The notes below the pieces were generated by a model. The model saw only the letters and a list, made by a program, of their open reading frames with translations, did not search any database and was not told where the DNA came from. A stretch of 64,000 bases of DNA, from positions 1,908,001-1,972,000 of the forward strand of contig NZ_JAWPMM010000001.1 in assembly GCF_033344935.1 (NCBI RefSeq), written 5' to 3'. Below, piece after piece: positions 8,691-17,158 of the stretch. This DNA comes from Reichenbachiella sp. GTDB lineage: Bacteria; Bacteroidota; Bacteroidia; Cytophagales; Cyclobacteriaceae. The stretch's first letter is position 1; the number at the start of each line of letters is the position of its first letter. The position numbers and the translations under genes are program-made.

Positions 8691-8811
8691 TGAGTCAACC
8701 AAATCAAGAGCAAGCACATGAGCCAGGATTTATGTAAATAATTGTTTAATGAGGTGCGTTTCGTGGCATTAAACTCTCACTTTGTGAGTAAATTAATTAT
8801 TTGAATTGGTG

Positions 8812-8840
8812 GAGGTCTTCGAGAGAAGACCTCTTTTTTT
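8812..8840 (+). terminator. intrinsic terminator after yceI-like gene
   Basis: A perfect 9-bp stem (GAGGTCTTC/GAAGACCTC) with a GAGA tetraloop is followed directly by seven T residues. The surrounding 280-bp gap before the NSS transporter gene otherwise shows only a small ACTCTCAC/GTGAGT-type hairpin at about 8771-8789. Confidence 0.88.
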
Positions 8841-8972
8841 GATACTATATTCACTAATCCTCCGCAGATATAAGTATTCTTTTTTTCTGTCGGTTTTTTC
8901 CATAATATTGGCGATTGTTAAAAATGCCGGCCTAGGTTGTTTTAGGTCGATTTGACAAACAACAACCAAATT

Positions 8973-10466
8973 ATGAGTCAGACAGATCAGTTTAGTAATA
9001 GATGGGGAATTGTATTGGCCTCCTTAGGGATGGCCATTGGTGCCGGTAACCTTTGGCGATTTCCAAGATTGGCAGGACAGTACGGAGGTACATTTATTAT
9101 TCTGTGGATTCTATTTCTTTTTATTTGGTCCATACCTCTGTTATTAGCAGAGTTCTCGATCGGTAAGAAATTCAAGAAAGGAGTTATTGGCTCTTATGCT
9201 CAACTGGCGGGAGAGAAGTACACTTGGATGGGGTTCTTCGTCACGATTTGTACACTTGGGATTGCATTCTATTATTCGATCGTTACGGCTTGGGCATTGC
9301 GCTATCTTGGTTTCTCTTTGGGGAACTTGGTTGATACGCAGCCATTGTCTGAAAAATTGGTCGAGAACCCCGAATACCTCAATCAGTTTTGGAATTCCAT
9401 TTCTAATGGCAATTGGATCACCATTGGACTTTATATTTTGAACGTCTTATTAGGTGTTTTTGTCTTGTCCAAAGGGATACAGAAAGGCTTAGAAAAGGCT
9501 AACAAAATTCTAATTCCCAGTTTGTTTTTCTTGCTCCTCATCATTGCTGCCATTGCGCTCAATATGGAGAATGGTGTTTTAGGATTGGAATACATGTTCT
9601 CTATCAATTGGGATGATTTTGGAAATTCAAGAATTTGGATCGAAGCGCTGACTCAATCGGCTTGGTCTACAGGTGCCGGCTGGGGACTGATGATGACACT
9701 TTCTTCTTATTCGAGAAAAAATGAGGAGGTTACCCTTAATACGTTTATTAGTGCTTTTGGAAATAACACGGCTTCGTTAGTGGCTGGTATGGCGATCCTT
9801 CCGGCAGTATTTGCGCTGGCTCCATCATATGAGGGTGCGGTGTCATACCTGCAATCTGGAAATCAAGCCTTGACTTTTACCATTATACCCAAATTGTTTT
9901 CAACTTTTCCAGGCGGTGGATTATTGTCAATCGTCTTTTTTACGGCTTTGTTTCTGGCAGCATTTAGTTCGTTGTTGCCCATGATTGAGCTTTTTACAAG
10001 AAATCTAAACGACTTAGGTTTCAGTCGAAAGAGTGCGATGACCAGAGTAGTGATATTCTTTATCATATTTGGTTTCCCTTCTGCCTATTCTTTGGATTTC
10101 TTTACCAACCAGGATTGGGTTTGGGGGGTAGGTTTGATTGTAACAGGTCTGTTTATTTTGTTCGCCGTAGTTAAATCTGGAGCTAAGAAATTCAAAGAAG
10201 AACTGGTAGATGAAGATTCTGATTTCAAAGTTTCAACCAAATACTTTGTGATCTGCATGAGTGGAAATATAGTCTTGGCGCTGTTCTTAATTTACTGGTG
10301 GTTGTCGCAAGGTTACAGTGAGTATCCATGGTTCGATGCCAATGGCCATTGGAATTTCTTTGATGTCTACAGTAACGCATCTATTCTTACACAATGGGGA
10401 GCTGTGATGTTGATTGGATTCTTGATGAATAAATTTTTGTACAACAAATTCGCAACTAAAAAATGA
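8973..10466 (+). CDS. sodium-dependent transporter, NSS/SNF family
   Basis: Product of 497 aa from the ATG at 8973; an in-frame TTG at 8952 is the alternative. It belongs to the neurotransmitter:sodium symporter family (bacterial LeuT/MetP type), importing amino acids with Na+. The first helix holds the family signature GMAIGAGNLWRFPRLAGQYGG, with the unwound sodium- and substrate-binding segment. About twelve helices follow, including STGAGWGLMMTLSSY in TM6 and FGNNTASLVAG in TM7. The stop codon overlaps the start of a 36-aa MetS-type small subunit (ATGA), which suggests methionine, alanine or another neutral amino acid as substrate. Confidence 0.92.
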   Translation: MSQTDQFSNRWGIVLASLGMAIGAGNLWRFPRLAGQYGGTFIILWILFLFIWSIPLLLAEFSIGKKFKKGVIGSYAQLAGEKYTWMGFFVTICTLGIAFYYSIVTAWALRYLGFSLGNLVDTQPLSEKLVENPEYLNQFWNSISNGNWITIGLYILNVLLGVFVLSKGIQKGLEKANKILIPSLFFLLLIIAAIALNMENGVLGLEYMFSINWDDFGNSRIWIEALTQSAWSTGAGWGLMMTLSSYSRKNEEVTLNTFISAFGNNTASLVAGMAILPAVFALAPSYEGAVSYLQSGNQALTFTIIPKLFSTFPGGGLLSIVFFTALFLAAFSSLLPMIELFTRNLNDLGFSRKSAMTRVVIFFIIFGFPSAYSLDFFTNQDWVWGVGLIVTGLFILFAVVKSGAKKFKEELVDEDSDFKVSTKYFVICMSGNIVLALFLIYWWLSQGYSEYPWFDANGHWNFFDVYSNASILTQWGAVMLIGFLMNKFLYNKFATKK

Positions 10467-10573
10467 GTACTTCAGCAATAATCGGTATGATTTTAATTCT
10501 TGGAACTGTGGTCGGAGGGTTTGTTTACTTTCTGTCATTGGCCATGCGAAATGAATCAAAAAAGAAAGGCTAG
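10463..10573 (+). CDS. MetS-type small subunit of NSS transporter (36 aa)
   Basis: A 36-aa, single-helix protein (MSTSAIIGMILILGTVVGG... ending NESKKKG). Its ATG overlaps the transporter stop codon in an ATGA junction, a sign of translational coupling. The MSTSAI start, the hydrophobic helix with a Gly-Gly and the short basic tail match the putative methionine/alanine importer small-subunit family (MetS). In Corynebacterium MetS is required for MetP-mediated uptake. The gene is easily missed because of its size. Confidence 0.82.
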   Translation: MSTSAIIGMILILGTVVGGFVYFLSLAMRNESKKKG

Positions 10574-10655
10574 ATACTTTTCCACATTTTTTGGGATTTA
10601 AGAGGTGAATGAAGAATTTCGAGCTTTCAATTTTTCAACATCAACAAAGAATTTC

Positions 10656-11126
10656 ATGGAGAAGATAGATTCACTCAATCAGGTTGCCGAGTTTCATAAG
10701 ACATTCAAACACCCTATCGTAGATGCTCCGGCTATCCCAGATGCTAAAAGGTGTGCCTTGAGAGTAGAGTTGATTTCTGAAGAATTGAAAGAACTACAAG
10801 AGGCGATTGATAACAATGACTTGGTGGAAGTGGCTGACGCACTTTGTGATATTCAATACGTACTGTCGGGCGCGGTTTTGGAATTTGGCCTAGGAGATAA
10901 ATTCGTAGAACTATTCAACGAAGTACAGCGCTCGAATATGAGCAAGGCTTGCAAAACCATGGAAGAAGCCGAAGCAACTGTCAAGCATTACAAAGAAAAC
11001 AAAGACACGGACAGCTACATCAAAGAGGCAGATGGACTATTCTTGGTTTATCGTAAGGAAGACGATAAGACATTGAAATCTGTGGAATATTCTCCCGCTG
11101 ATTTGAAAGGAATTTTGGGAAAGTAA
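10656..11126 (+). CDS. MazG-like nucleoside triphosphate pyrophosphohydrolase
   Basis: Product of 156 aa from the ATG at 10656; the longer frame from GTG at 10605 adds a non-conserved leader. It belongs to the all-alpha NTP pyrophosphohydrolase/PRA-PH-like group. The magnesium site is visible as EELKELQEAI followed by VEVADALCDIQYVL, i.e. EExxE and ExxD. The C-terminal third (TVKHYKENKDTDSYIKEADG) is as in the phage and bacterial MazG-like variant. The likely role is hydrolysing non-canonical or excess (d)NTPs to NMP and pyrophosphate in the cytoplasm. Confidence 0.82.
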   Translation: MEKIDSLNQVAEFHKTFKHPIVDAPAIPDAKRCALRVELISEELKELQEAIDNNDLVEVADALCDIQYVLSGAVLEFGLGDKFVELFNEVQRSNMSKACKTMEEAEATVKHYKENKDTDSYIKEADGLFLVYRKEDDKTLKSVEYSPADLKGILGK

Positions 11127-11136
11127 TTCAGAAATT

Positions 11137-11252
11137 CGTCATTCTCTGATGCGACGGAGGAGCATTCAGGGAATCTGCTTATGATAAGTGCTGCAATATT
11201 CGAATGTCCTGCGTACCGATAAAGATTACCCGGACATCGCCGGGTAATGACG
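11137..11252. repeat. intergenic dispersed palindromic repeat, copy 1
   Basis: The 116-bp segment is bounded by CGTCATT and its complement AATGACG, contains the GCGACGGAGGAGC-type core of Bacteroidota intergenic repeats, and has an inner CCCGG/CCGGG hairpin at 11229-11244. It fills the gap between two convergent genes and may act as a bidirectional transcription end. Confidence 0.6.
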
Positions 11253-11259
11253 CGCGTGT

Positions 11260-12393
11260 TTAACGATTCATCACCATCTCATACACCTCAAACACCTGAT
11301 TAGTCACATGTTCCCATTCATAGGTTTTCGCTTCTTTGATTCCCCAAGCCGACATCTCTTTTCTGATATCTTCATTGAGGTAGAGCTTTTCGATTTTGTC
11401 AGTGAGCGTTTCTAAATCTCGAGGGGTTGGAAAATACTCGTCCCAGGGCGATTTGATCACGTTGAGATAGCCTTCGTTTCCGAATCCGGCTACCGGTGTG
11501 CCGCACGCCATAGCTTCCAAGAGCACGATACCAAAGCTTTCACCATAGATGGCAGTTGCGAGTAGTACATCAGCGGTGCGTATCAAATTGGCCTTGATTT
11601 CTTCGTCTATGAAGCCTAAGAAAACCACATCTTCCAATTTGTTGTCAGCAACAAAGTCCAGCGCTTCTTGCTTTTGTTCACCATCACCAGCGATCAATAA
11701 ACGAATATCTGGGTATTTCGCTTTTAGTGCTTTGAAGGCTTTCAGTGTATAGAATAGCCCTTTTCGTTCTTCAAATCGCCCAAGAAATAGGAGGTTGAAC
11801 TTACCATCCTTGTATTCCTCGATAGGTTCAAAGGAAGTATTGAATTGCTCTGGATTGATGCCATTCGGAATTATGGTCGGGTCTTTCGCTAGAAAAGACT
11901 TGACATATCTGGCTTGAGATTCAGAAACAGAAATCATATGATCGGCGACCTTCCAAACTAAGCTTGCCGCCAACGGCATCAGTATAGGCCCTACGAATTT
12001 CTGCATCAGGAAATTATCGGCTGGCGTATCATGAAAAGTCCCAATGTGTTTGGCTTTGGAATAGTATCTCACCTGGTACGTCATGAATGGCGTCCATCCG
12101 TTGTGAAAATGCAACAAATCAAATTGCTCTTCCTTAAGATACTTTTTTAATTCATTGACTTCCTCGCCTTTGGCCACGTTGATGTCGATCTCGGTTCCAC
12201 CCCATAGTGTGGTGCTTCTACCTTTTCCAATCAATTTGACATTTGGATCATTAATCTGATCAGCATTTACATTAGGCGCGATGATTTTTACCTCGTGCCC
12301 CATTTTCCTTAGATAGATGGCCAAATTTTCAATATGGGCTTTTACACCTCCAGGTCTGGACCAATCATACGGACATACTTGTGCGATCTTCAT
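11260..12393 (-). CDS. glycosyltransferase family 4 protein
   Basis: Product of 377 aa, starting at the ATG at 12391-12393 so that it begins MKIAQVCPYDWSRPGGVKAH; the open frame continues upstream through non-conserved sequence. It is a GT-B retaining glycosyltransferase of family 4. The N-terminal domain has the glycine-rich PGGVKAHIENLA loop, and the C-terminal domain has GRFEERKGLFYTLKAF and the donor-binding signature ESFGIVLLEAMACGTPVAG with the two conserved Glu residues (EX7E). It likely transfers a sugar from an NDP-sugar to a lipid or glycan. It resembles PimA/PimB-like enzymes and stands next to phospholipid-type genes, so a glycolipid acceptor is plausible but unproven. Confidence 0.88.
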   Translation of the reverse strand: MKIAQVCPYDWSRPGGVKAHIENLAIYLRKMGHEVKIIAPNVNADQINDPNVKLIGKGRSTTLWGGTEIDINVAKGEEVNELKKYLKEEQFDLLHFHNGWTPFMTYQVRYYSKAKHIGTFHDTPADNFLMQKFVGPILMPLAASLVWKVADHMISVSESQARYVKSFLAKDPTIIPNGINPEQFNTSFEPIEEYKDGKFNLLFLGRFEERKGLFYTLKAFKALKAKYPDIRLLIAGDGEQKQEALDFVADNKLEDVVFLGFIDEEIKANLIRTADVLLATAIYGESFGIVLLEAMACGTPVAGFGNEGYLNVIKSPWDEYFPTPRDLETLTDKIEKLYLNEDIRKEMSAWGIKEAKTYEWEHVTNQVFEVYEMVMNR

Positions 12394-12489
12394 AAAGGAA
12401 TGGGTACTTAGTTTGGACGCAAAAAAACAATATTTTGAAGAGTACCCAATAGGAGTTACAATATTTTCACATAATCTCACCATAAGACT

Positions 12490-12560
12490 ACTCAGAGTCA
12501 CTTGAAAAGGACTCTGAGTTTTGAGTAAGAATCAGAGTTCTCTAGCGAGTGACTCTGATT
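12490..12560. promoter_or_regulatory. two tandem hairpins sharing CAGAGT/ACTCTG arms
   Basis: ACTCAGAGTC (12490-12499) pairs with GACTCTGAGT (12510-12519), and AATCAGAGT (12530-12538) pairs with ACTCTGATT (12552-12560). Because all four arms carry the same CAGAGT/ACTCTG core, alternative pairings between the two hairpins are possible. They lie about 100-170 bp upstream of the glycosyltransferase gene and 250 bp before the divergent PLD gene. An operator array or an attenuator-like leader are both possible. Confidence 0.4.
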
Positions 12561-12703
12561 GGAGAAACGAATTAGTTCGATTGAACTGGAACTGAATTGC
12601 GCTTTTCAGCTAATTTTGCTGCTTTCCAATTTTTGGTATTCAATTGGTTGAACTAAGCTTTTTGCAAATCGTAATTTGAAGCTATTTCAAAAGTCAAACC
12701 TGA

Positions 12704-12788
12704 TGTCAGGCTGAGCGGTACGCCGTCCGGGCCCTCGAAGCCTAGATGCTAGTAGCAGACAGACATTTCGACGTAGCTCAATGTGACA
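12704..12788. repeat. intergenic dispersed palindromic repeat, copy 2
   Basis: The ends TGTCAGGCTGAGC and GCTCAATGTGACA are imperfect inverted repeats (10 of 13). The inner sequence ACATTTCGACGTAGCTCA is of the same type as the copy at 23684-23759. The base composition is clearly more GC-rich than the flanks. It occupies part of the 420-bp gap between divergent genes. Confidence 0.55.
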
Positions 12789-12813
12789 AGTATTGGTGAG
12801 TATTGACTTTTGA

Positions 12814-13959
12814 ATGACCTTCATGACAATAAATAAACAAATGACCGGACAGGTATTAGTAGATTCAAATGCATTCAAAGTACGATTTGAAGCATTAGCG
12901 GCTAAAGCACAGAAAAGTATTTATATACAAGCCATGTCTTTTGAGGGGGATTCTGTGGGGGAGTGGCTCGTAGATACCTTGATTGCTTCTCCAGCCAAAG
13001 ACATTCAGCTCTGTCTGGATTCCTATTCAAAATTTGTGATCAATGATCGCTTCATTTATAGTCTGGGTTATTTCAAAGATGAGGCGTTCCGTGCTGAAGT
13101 AAAAAATACTGCAGCTGTTATCAAGAAAGCCAAAGCCAATGGTATCAAAGTCAAATACACCAATCCGCTTGGTTTTTTGTTTCTCAAATACCCACACCGA
13201 AATCACAAAAAGATGGTGGTTATCGACGAGGAGGTCTCTTTCATTGGTGGCCTCAACTTCTGTGAGCACAATTTTGAGTGGCACGATATGATGGTGGAAA
13301 TGAATAGCGCTGATATGGCGAGGTCATTATCTAACGACTTTCACCGATCTGTTGCGGAGAATGACCAATCAATCGTCAACGACTTGGGTGATACGAAAAT
13401 GTACTATCTCGATGGCTATCGAAGTAAAGAGATTTACAAAGAGGTTTTCAATAACATTGACCAGGCCAAAGAATCGATTCAAATCTTTTCACCATATGTC
13501 TCTGATCCTTTATTGACCTATACTCGAAACCATAAGGCTGACGGGGTGAGGCTTGATATTGTTTCTCCGGGTATCAATAATAAAAACATATTCAAGGCGA
13601 TCCTTACCAATGAATTGATGAAAGGGTACTTTAATTTTTACGAGTATCAGGGTAGAATGTCACACCTCAAAGCCATATTGATAGATGGGAAGAGACTTGT
13701 CTGCGGGAGCAGCAATTTTGATTTCATCAGCTATTATTTTGAGGAGGAAGTGGTTATGATTACGGAAAATCAAGAAATAGTACAAAGTTTTATTGATAAT
13801 ATCTCAAAACCTGATATTGAGAATAGCATATTGAAAAAAAGTTTGGGGGGTAAACGAAATATCGTTGTCCCATTAGTGTTCGCTGGAATCAGCAGGCTTT
13901 GCCATGTAGTGGCATCCATAATTAGTTTGAAATATCTATTTAGAAAGTCTGACGTATAA
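12814..13959 (+). CDS. phospholipase D-like / cardiolipin synthase-like protein
   Basis: Product of up to 381 aa; in-frame ATGs at 12814, 12823 and 12841 are all possible starts, the last giving MTGQVLVDSNAFKVRFE. It has two HKD (HxKx4D) phospholipase D motifs: His131-Lys133-Asp138 in HKKMVVID and His284-Lys286-Asp291 in HLKAILID, each followed by the usual Gly/Ser-Asn segment (GGLNF, GSSNF). Two motifs in one chain form a complete active site. There is no N-terminal transmembrane pair as in classical cardiolipin synthases, but residues 350-372 are hydrophobic and may associate with the membrane. A phosphatidyl-transfer role fits the CDP-alcohol phosphatidyltransferase gene next door. Confidence 0.85.
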   Translation: MTFMTINKQMTGQVLVDSNAFKVRFEALAAKAQKSIYIQAMSFEGDSVGEWLVDTLIASPAKDIQLCLDSYSKFVINDRFIYSLGYFKDEAFRAEVKNTAAVIKKAKANGIKVKYTNPLGFLFLKYPHRNHKKMVVIDEEVSFIGGLNFCEHNFEWHDMMVEMNSADMARSLSNDFHRSVAENDQSIVNDLGDTKMYYLDGYRSKEIYKEVFNNIDQAKESIQIFSPYVSDPLLTYTRNHKADGVRLDIVSPGINNKNIFKAILTNELMKGYFNFYEYQGRMSHLKAILIDGKRLVCGSSNFDFISYYFEEEVVMITENQEIVQSFIDNISKPDIENSILKKSLGGKRNIVVPLVFAGISRLCHVVASIISLKYLFRKSDV

Positions 13960-14052
13960 GGAAGGCTGGAATTAGTAGAAAATTAGTCTAATTTTGCAGC
14001 CGCAAAAACTCAGCGAGTGTTTGACCTAAATTGACAACGAGATACGCAGTAA

Positions 14053-15006
14053 ATGTTACGTAGCATAAAAAACCACTTCAGCAATCACAACGCCGAAGTT
14101 CATTCTACCATTAAGCTTATTGATATTGAGGAGCGATTCGACTTGGCATTCAGCCGATTCTTTGGATTGTATTTTGCCAAATTGGGCAAATTTTTCAATA
14201 TGACACCTACACAGGTTTCTATCATAAGTTTGATCGTGGGAGTAGCTGGTGGATACATGTTGTTCTACCAAGACAGCTGGGTGATTACGGTTTGGGCTTC
14301 TGTACTTATCACACTTGCTGGGGTGTTAGACAGTGCTGATGGACAATTAGCCAGAATGACTGGGCAGTCTACTGAGCTTGGTCGATTCATAGATGGATTC
14401 ATTGACAGTGCCATATTTATCGCTTGTTACTTGGCAGCTTGTGCTTATTACGTGCAAGGAGAAATGGGTTGGACTATTTTCTTGTTAGCCATTCCAGCTG
14501 GTGTTGTCTCTCATATTTTTACCTCTCAGATATACGATTTCTACAAAAGTGAATTCTTGTATTATGTTGCTGGTTCTGAGAGTTCTAAGGTTAAAAAAAT
14601 TGTAGAACTACCACAAGCATCTGATGAAGTAGGTTTTTGGAATAAGTTTTTCAGAGGATTAGAAATTGACTATACCAAAAGACAATGGATGTTGGTGACT
14701 CGTACCGAAGAGATGCGAGATGTATATGAGCACTTTGCTTTCAATGACAGCACGAGAGAAAAGTTTATTGAAAAATACAGGAATACTTTCAATCCTATCA
14801 TGTTTTGGTGGGCGTTAGTGGGAGGTACCAATACGCATAGAACACTAATTATGCTTTTTAGCATTATGGGACGTTTCGATTTGTATCTTATTGTATGTCT
14901 GATCAAGCTGATACCTATTGCTATCGTGATGCTCGCTCAAAAATTCATGGATGAAGATTTCGTGAAACAATTGAAGTTTCAATTGGCCACTCAGGAATCT
15001 GCCTAA
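14053..15006 (+). CDS. CDP-alcohol phosphatidyltransferase family protein
   Basis: Product of 317 aa. The complete family signature DGx2ARx8Gx3Dx3D is at residues 96-118 (Asp96, Arg101, Gly110, Asp114, Asp118), which binds the metal ions and the CDP-alcohol. About six membrane helices surround it, with a hydrophilic insert at residues 180-245 (including KRQWMLVTRTEEMRDVYEHF). The enzyme swaps CMP for an acceptor alcohol or phosphate in the membrane. A nucleotidyltransferase gene starts 78 bp downstream. Together they resemble the cytidylyltransferase plus phosphotransferase pair used for inositol-phosphate or similar polar heads. A TAATTTTG -7-like box is at 13989-13996. Confidence 0.9.
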   Translation: MLRSIKNHFSNHNAEVHSTIKLIDIEERFDLAFSRFFGLYFAKLGKFFNMTPTQVSIISLIVGVAGGYMLFYQDSWVITVWASVLITLAGVLDSADGQLARMTGQSTELGRFIDGFIDSAIFIACYLAACAYYVQGEMGWTIFLLAIPAGVVSHIFTSQIYDFYKSEFLYYVAGSESSKVKKIVELPQASDEVGFWNKFFRGLEIDYTKRQWMLVTRTEEMRDVYEHFAFNDSTREKFIEKYRNTFNPIMFWWALVGGTNTHRTLIMLFSIMGRFDLYLIVCLIKLIPIAIVMLAQKFMDEDFVKQLKFQLATQESA

Positions 15007-15084
15007 TTTCATTACAGATTGGGTAATAAATCGTTGATAATTTGCTAACATTGCGCATTCCTATCAACTGATTACAATCACTCT

Positions 15085-15819
15085 ATGGTCTGTGTAATTC
15101 TCGCCGCTGGCAAAAACTTACGTTTAAACTTAGGACAGCCAAAATCTGCTTTGACAGTTGGAGGACAAAGTTTAATGGAGCGGCATATTGACCAATTTCA
15201 AAAAATTGGAGTAACGGACTTTGCAGTAATCACTGGATTTCATAAAGATGCACTAGAGGAAATCTGCGAGGATATTCGTCAAAAGTATGATGCAAACATC
15301 ACCACCATTTACAATGAGAAATTTGAATTGGAAAATGGCTATTCATTGTATGCTGCAAAGGATTGGGTTCATGAAATAGGTGACGAGGAATTTTTCTTTA
15401 CCATGGCGGATCACTATTATGAAGAAGCCTTTCTGGATGATCTGAAGACTAAATTGATCTTTGATAAAGGGGCTTATCTGAAATTAGCCGTTGATATTCC
15501 TGGAGCGCACAATGAACACATCGATTTGGATGACGTAACCAAGGTAGATGCTGATGATTATATCAATAGAATTGGGAAAGAGATTGAAGGATATAATTAT
15601 TACGATACGGGTTTGTTCTATGTGAAGAAGAATGTTTTTGATGTATTAGACCATATCGCTACGAATCAAAAATTGTCTATTTCGAATCTTGTTACACACC
15701 TTTCTGCAGAGAAGAAAGCCAGAGTAATTGAAGTAGTAGGATATTATTGGAATGACATCGATACCCCCGAAGATTTTAAGAGTTCGCAGGAGCATCTGGC
15801 TCAAAGAGCCGCCAAATAA
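15085..15819 (+). CDS. sugar/alcohol-phosphate nucleotidyltransferase
   Basis: Product of 244 aa with the nucleotidyltransferase (GT-A-like) fold. The nucleotide-binding signature ILAAGKNLRL...GQPKSAL is at residues 4-25, a variant of LAAGxGxRx...PK with Asn in place of the second Gly. The metal-binding acidic motif is in FFTMADHYYE (Asp at about 109), and the C-terminus has YYWNDIDTPEDF, where a second metal-binding Asp is expected. This closely follows the cytidylyltransferase half of bifunctional inositol-phosphate enzymes (IPCT/DIPPS), whose other half is a CDP-alcohol phosphatidyltransferase, as encoded just upstream. Substrate choice is inferred. Confidence 0.8.
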   Translation: MVCVILAAGKNLRLNLGQPKSALTVGGQSLMERHIDQFQKIGVTDFAVITGFHKDALEEICEDIRQKYDANITTIYNEKFELENGYSLYAAKDWVHEIGDEEFFFTMADHYYEEAFLDDLKTKLIFDKGAYLKLAVDIPGAHNEHIDLDDVTKVDADDYINRIGKEIEGYNYYDTGLFYVKKNVFDVLDHIATNQKLSISNLVTHLSAEKKARVIEVVGYYWNDIDTPEDFKSSQEHLAQRAAK

Positions 15820-16905
15820 TCAAAATTCAAGGGTAAGTTGAAGGCCTTGATCATCTTTCTCTTCTGTATTCAGGTTGGATAACCCTACACCAAGGAGTCG
15901 AATTGGTTTTTCTGTCAGTTTTTGCTCACTCATAATTTCCTTCCATAGCGGTTCATATTCTTGACTTTTAGACAGCCAAACTTGTGCTGTTTTACTTCTT
16001 GTTACCTGCTCGAAGTCAGCGTATTTTATTTTGATATTTACTGTCTTTCCTTTTATTCGGTTGTTTGACAAGCGTTTTTCTAACGATTCAGATAAAGCTT
16101 GCAATTCAAGGATAACATCTTGAGTTTCCGTAAGGTCTACGTCGTAAGTGTTTTCAATGCTTACTGATTTTCTGATGCGATTGGGGTTGACTTCTCGGTC
16201 ATCTATCGCGCGACATATATTATAGTAATAAGCGCCGCTCTTGCCGAAATTTTTGGTTAGAAACCCAATGGATTTGTTCTTCAAGTCCAATCCGGTATGG
16301 ATACCCATTCTTTTCATTTTCTCTGCCGTCACCTTTCCTACACCAAAAAAGTCTTTGACTTTTAATGTTTCTATAAAAGCAGTGGCTTCATCTGGTTTGA
16401 TTAATTTGAACCCATTGGGTTTGTTGATGTCGGAGGCGGTTTTAGCTAGGAACTTATTGATAGATATACCTGCCGAGCAAGTCAATCCTGTGGTGTCGAA
16501 TATTTTCTTTCGTATTTCTTCAGCAATCAAAGTAGCAGAGGGAAGGCCAATTTTATTGTTGGTGACATCCAGATAGGCCTCATCAAGGGAGAGAGGCTCA
16601 ACGAGATCTGTATATTCAAAGAATATATCTCTAATGATTTGCGATACCTCCTTGTATACTTCAAATCTGGGTTTTACAAAAATGATATCCGGGCACCTTC
16701 GATAAGCAGTGACGGACGGCATGGCAGACCTTACTCCAAATTTACGAGCTTCATAGGAAGCCGCAGCTACTACTCCACGAGAACGACTACCACCGACAGC
16801 TACCGGTTTTCCCTTTAGTTCCGGGTGGTCTCGTTGCTCCACGGATGCATAAAATGCATCCATATCTATGTGTATGATTTTTCGTATGGGTAAATTGTCA
16901 GACAA
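15820..16905 (-). CDS. dinB: DNA polymerase IV (Y-family)
   Basis: Product of 361 aa, the normal length of DinB/Pol IV. The palm motif IHIDMDAFYASVEQRD is at about residues 12-27, with the first catalytic Asp, and PLSLDEAYLDVT at about 103-114 holds the Asp-Glu pair. Helix-hairpin-helix thumb sequences (TCSAGISINKFLAK, FFGVGKVTAEKMKRMGI) and a little-finger domain (SIENTYDVDLTET) follow. It ends in QGLQLTLEF, which resembles a beta-clamp-binding peptide at the C-terminus. It carries out error-prone translesion synthesis. It converges with the nucleotidyltransferase gene with no base between the two stop codons. Confidence 0.95.
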   Translation of the reverse strand: MSDNLPIRKIIHIDMDAFYASVEQRDHPELKGKPVAVGGSRSRGVVAAASYEARKFGVRSAMPSVTAYRRCPDIIFVKPRFEVYKEVSQIIRDIFFEYTDLVEPLSLDEAYLDVTNNKIGLPSATLIAEEIRKKIFDTTGLTCSAGISINKFLAKTASDINKPNGFKLIKPDEATAFIETLKVKDFFGVGKVTAEKMKRMGIHTGLDLKNKSIGFLTKNFGKSGAYYYNICRAIDDREVNPNRIRKSVSIENTYDVDLTETQDVILELQALSESLEKRLSNNRIKGKTVNIKIKYADFEQVTRSKTAQVWLSKSQEYEPLWKEIMSEQKLTEKPIRLLGVGLSNLNTEEKDDQGLQLTLEF

Positions 16906-16989
16906 TCTTTGATTTGGCTTTATATTATCATTTATTAATGTGAAATTTGCTTAGCTGAGCATCTACTGATATACGAAGTAAACTATTTG

Positions 16990-17127
16990 ATGAACAAGTC
17001 TAAGAAGATATTTTTTGTGGCAGTGTTTTTGTTTTTGCTCGTACTGCTATGGGTTGTGATTGATTTTGCAAAACACACTAAATTTCGTGGCTCCACAAAT
17101 ATGATTAATATTATTCAGGTACTTTGA
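16990..17127 (+). CDS. small single-helix membrane protein, 45 aa
   Basis: A 46-codon frame encoding MNKSKKIFFVAVFLFLLVLL and a polar tail (DFAKHTKFRGSTNMINIIQVL). The basic N-terminus and one long hydrophobic helix give an inside-to-outside bitopic protein. It starts 85 bp upstream of divergent dinB and ends 31 bp before the LptF/LptG-type permease gene in the same direction, so co-transcription with the permease is likely. Not recognised; it may be a chance frame, although its hydrophobic layout is convincing. Confidence 0.5.
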   Translation: MNKSKKIFFVAVFLFLLVLLWVVIDFAKHTKFRGSTNMINIIQVL

Positions 17128-17158
17128 TTATTAAATCCCCCTTATTTAGACTTCAAAA

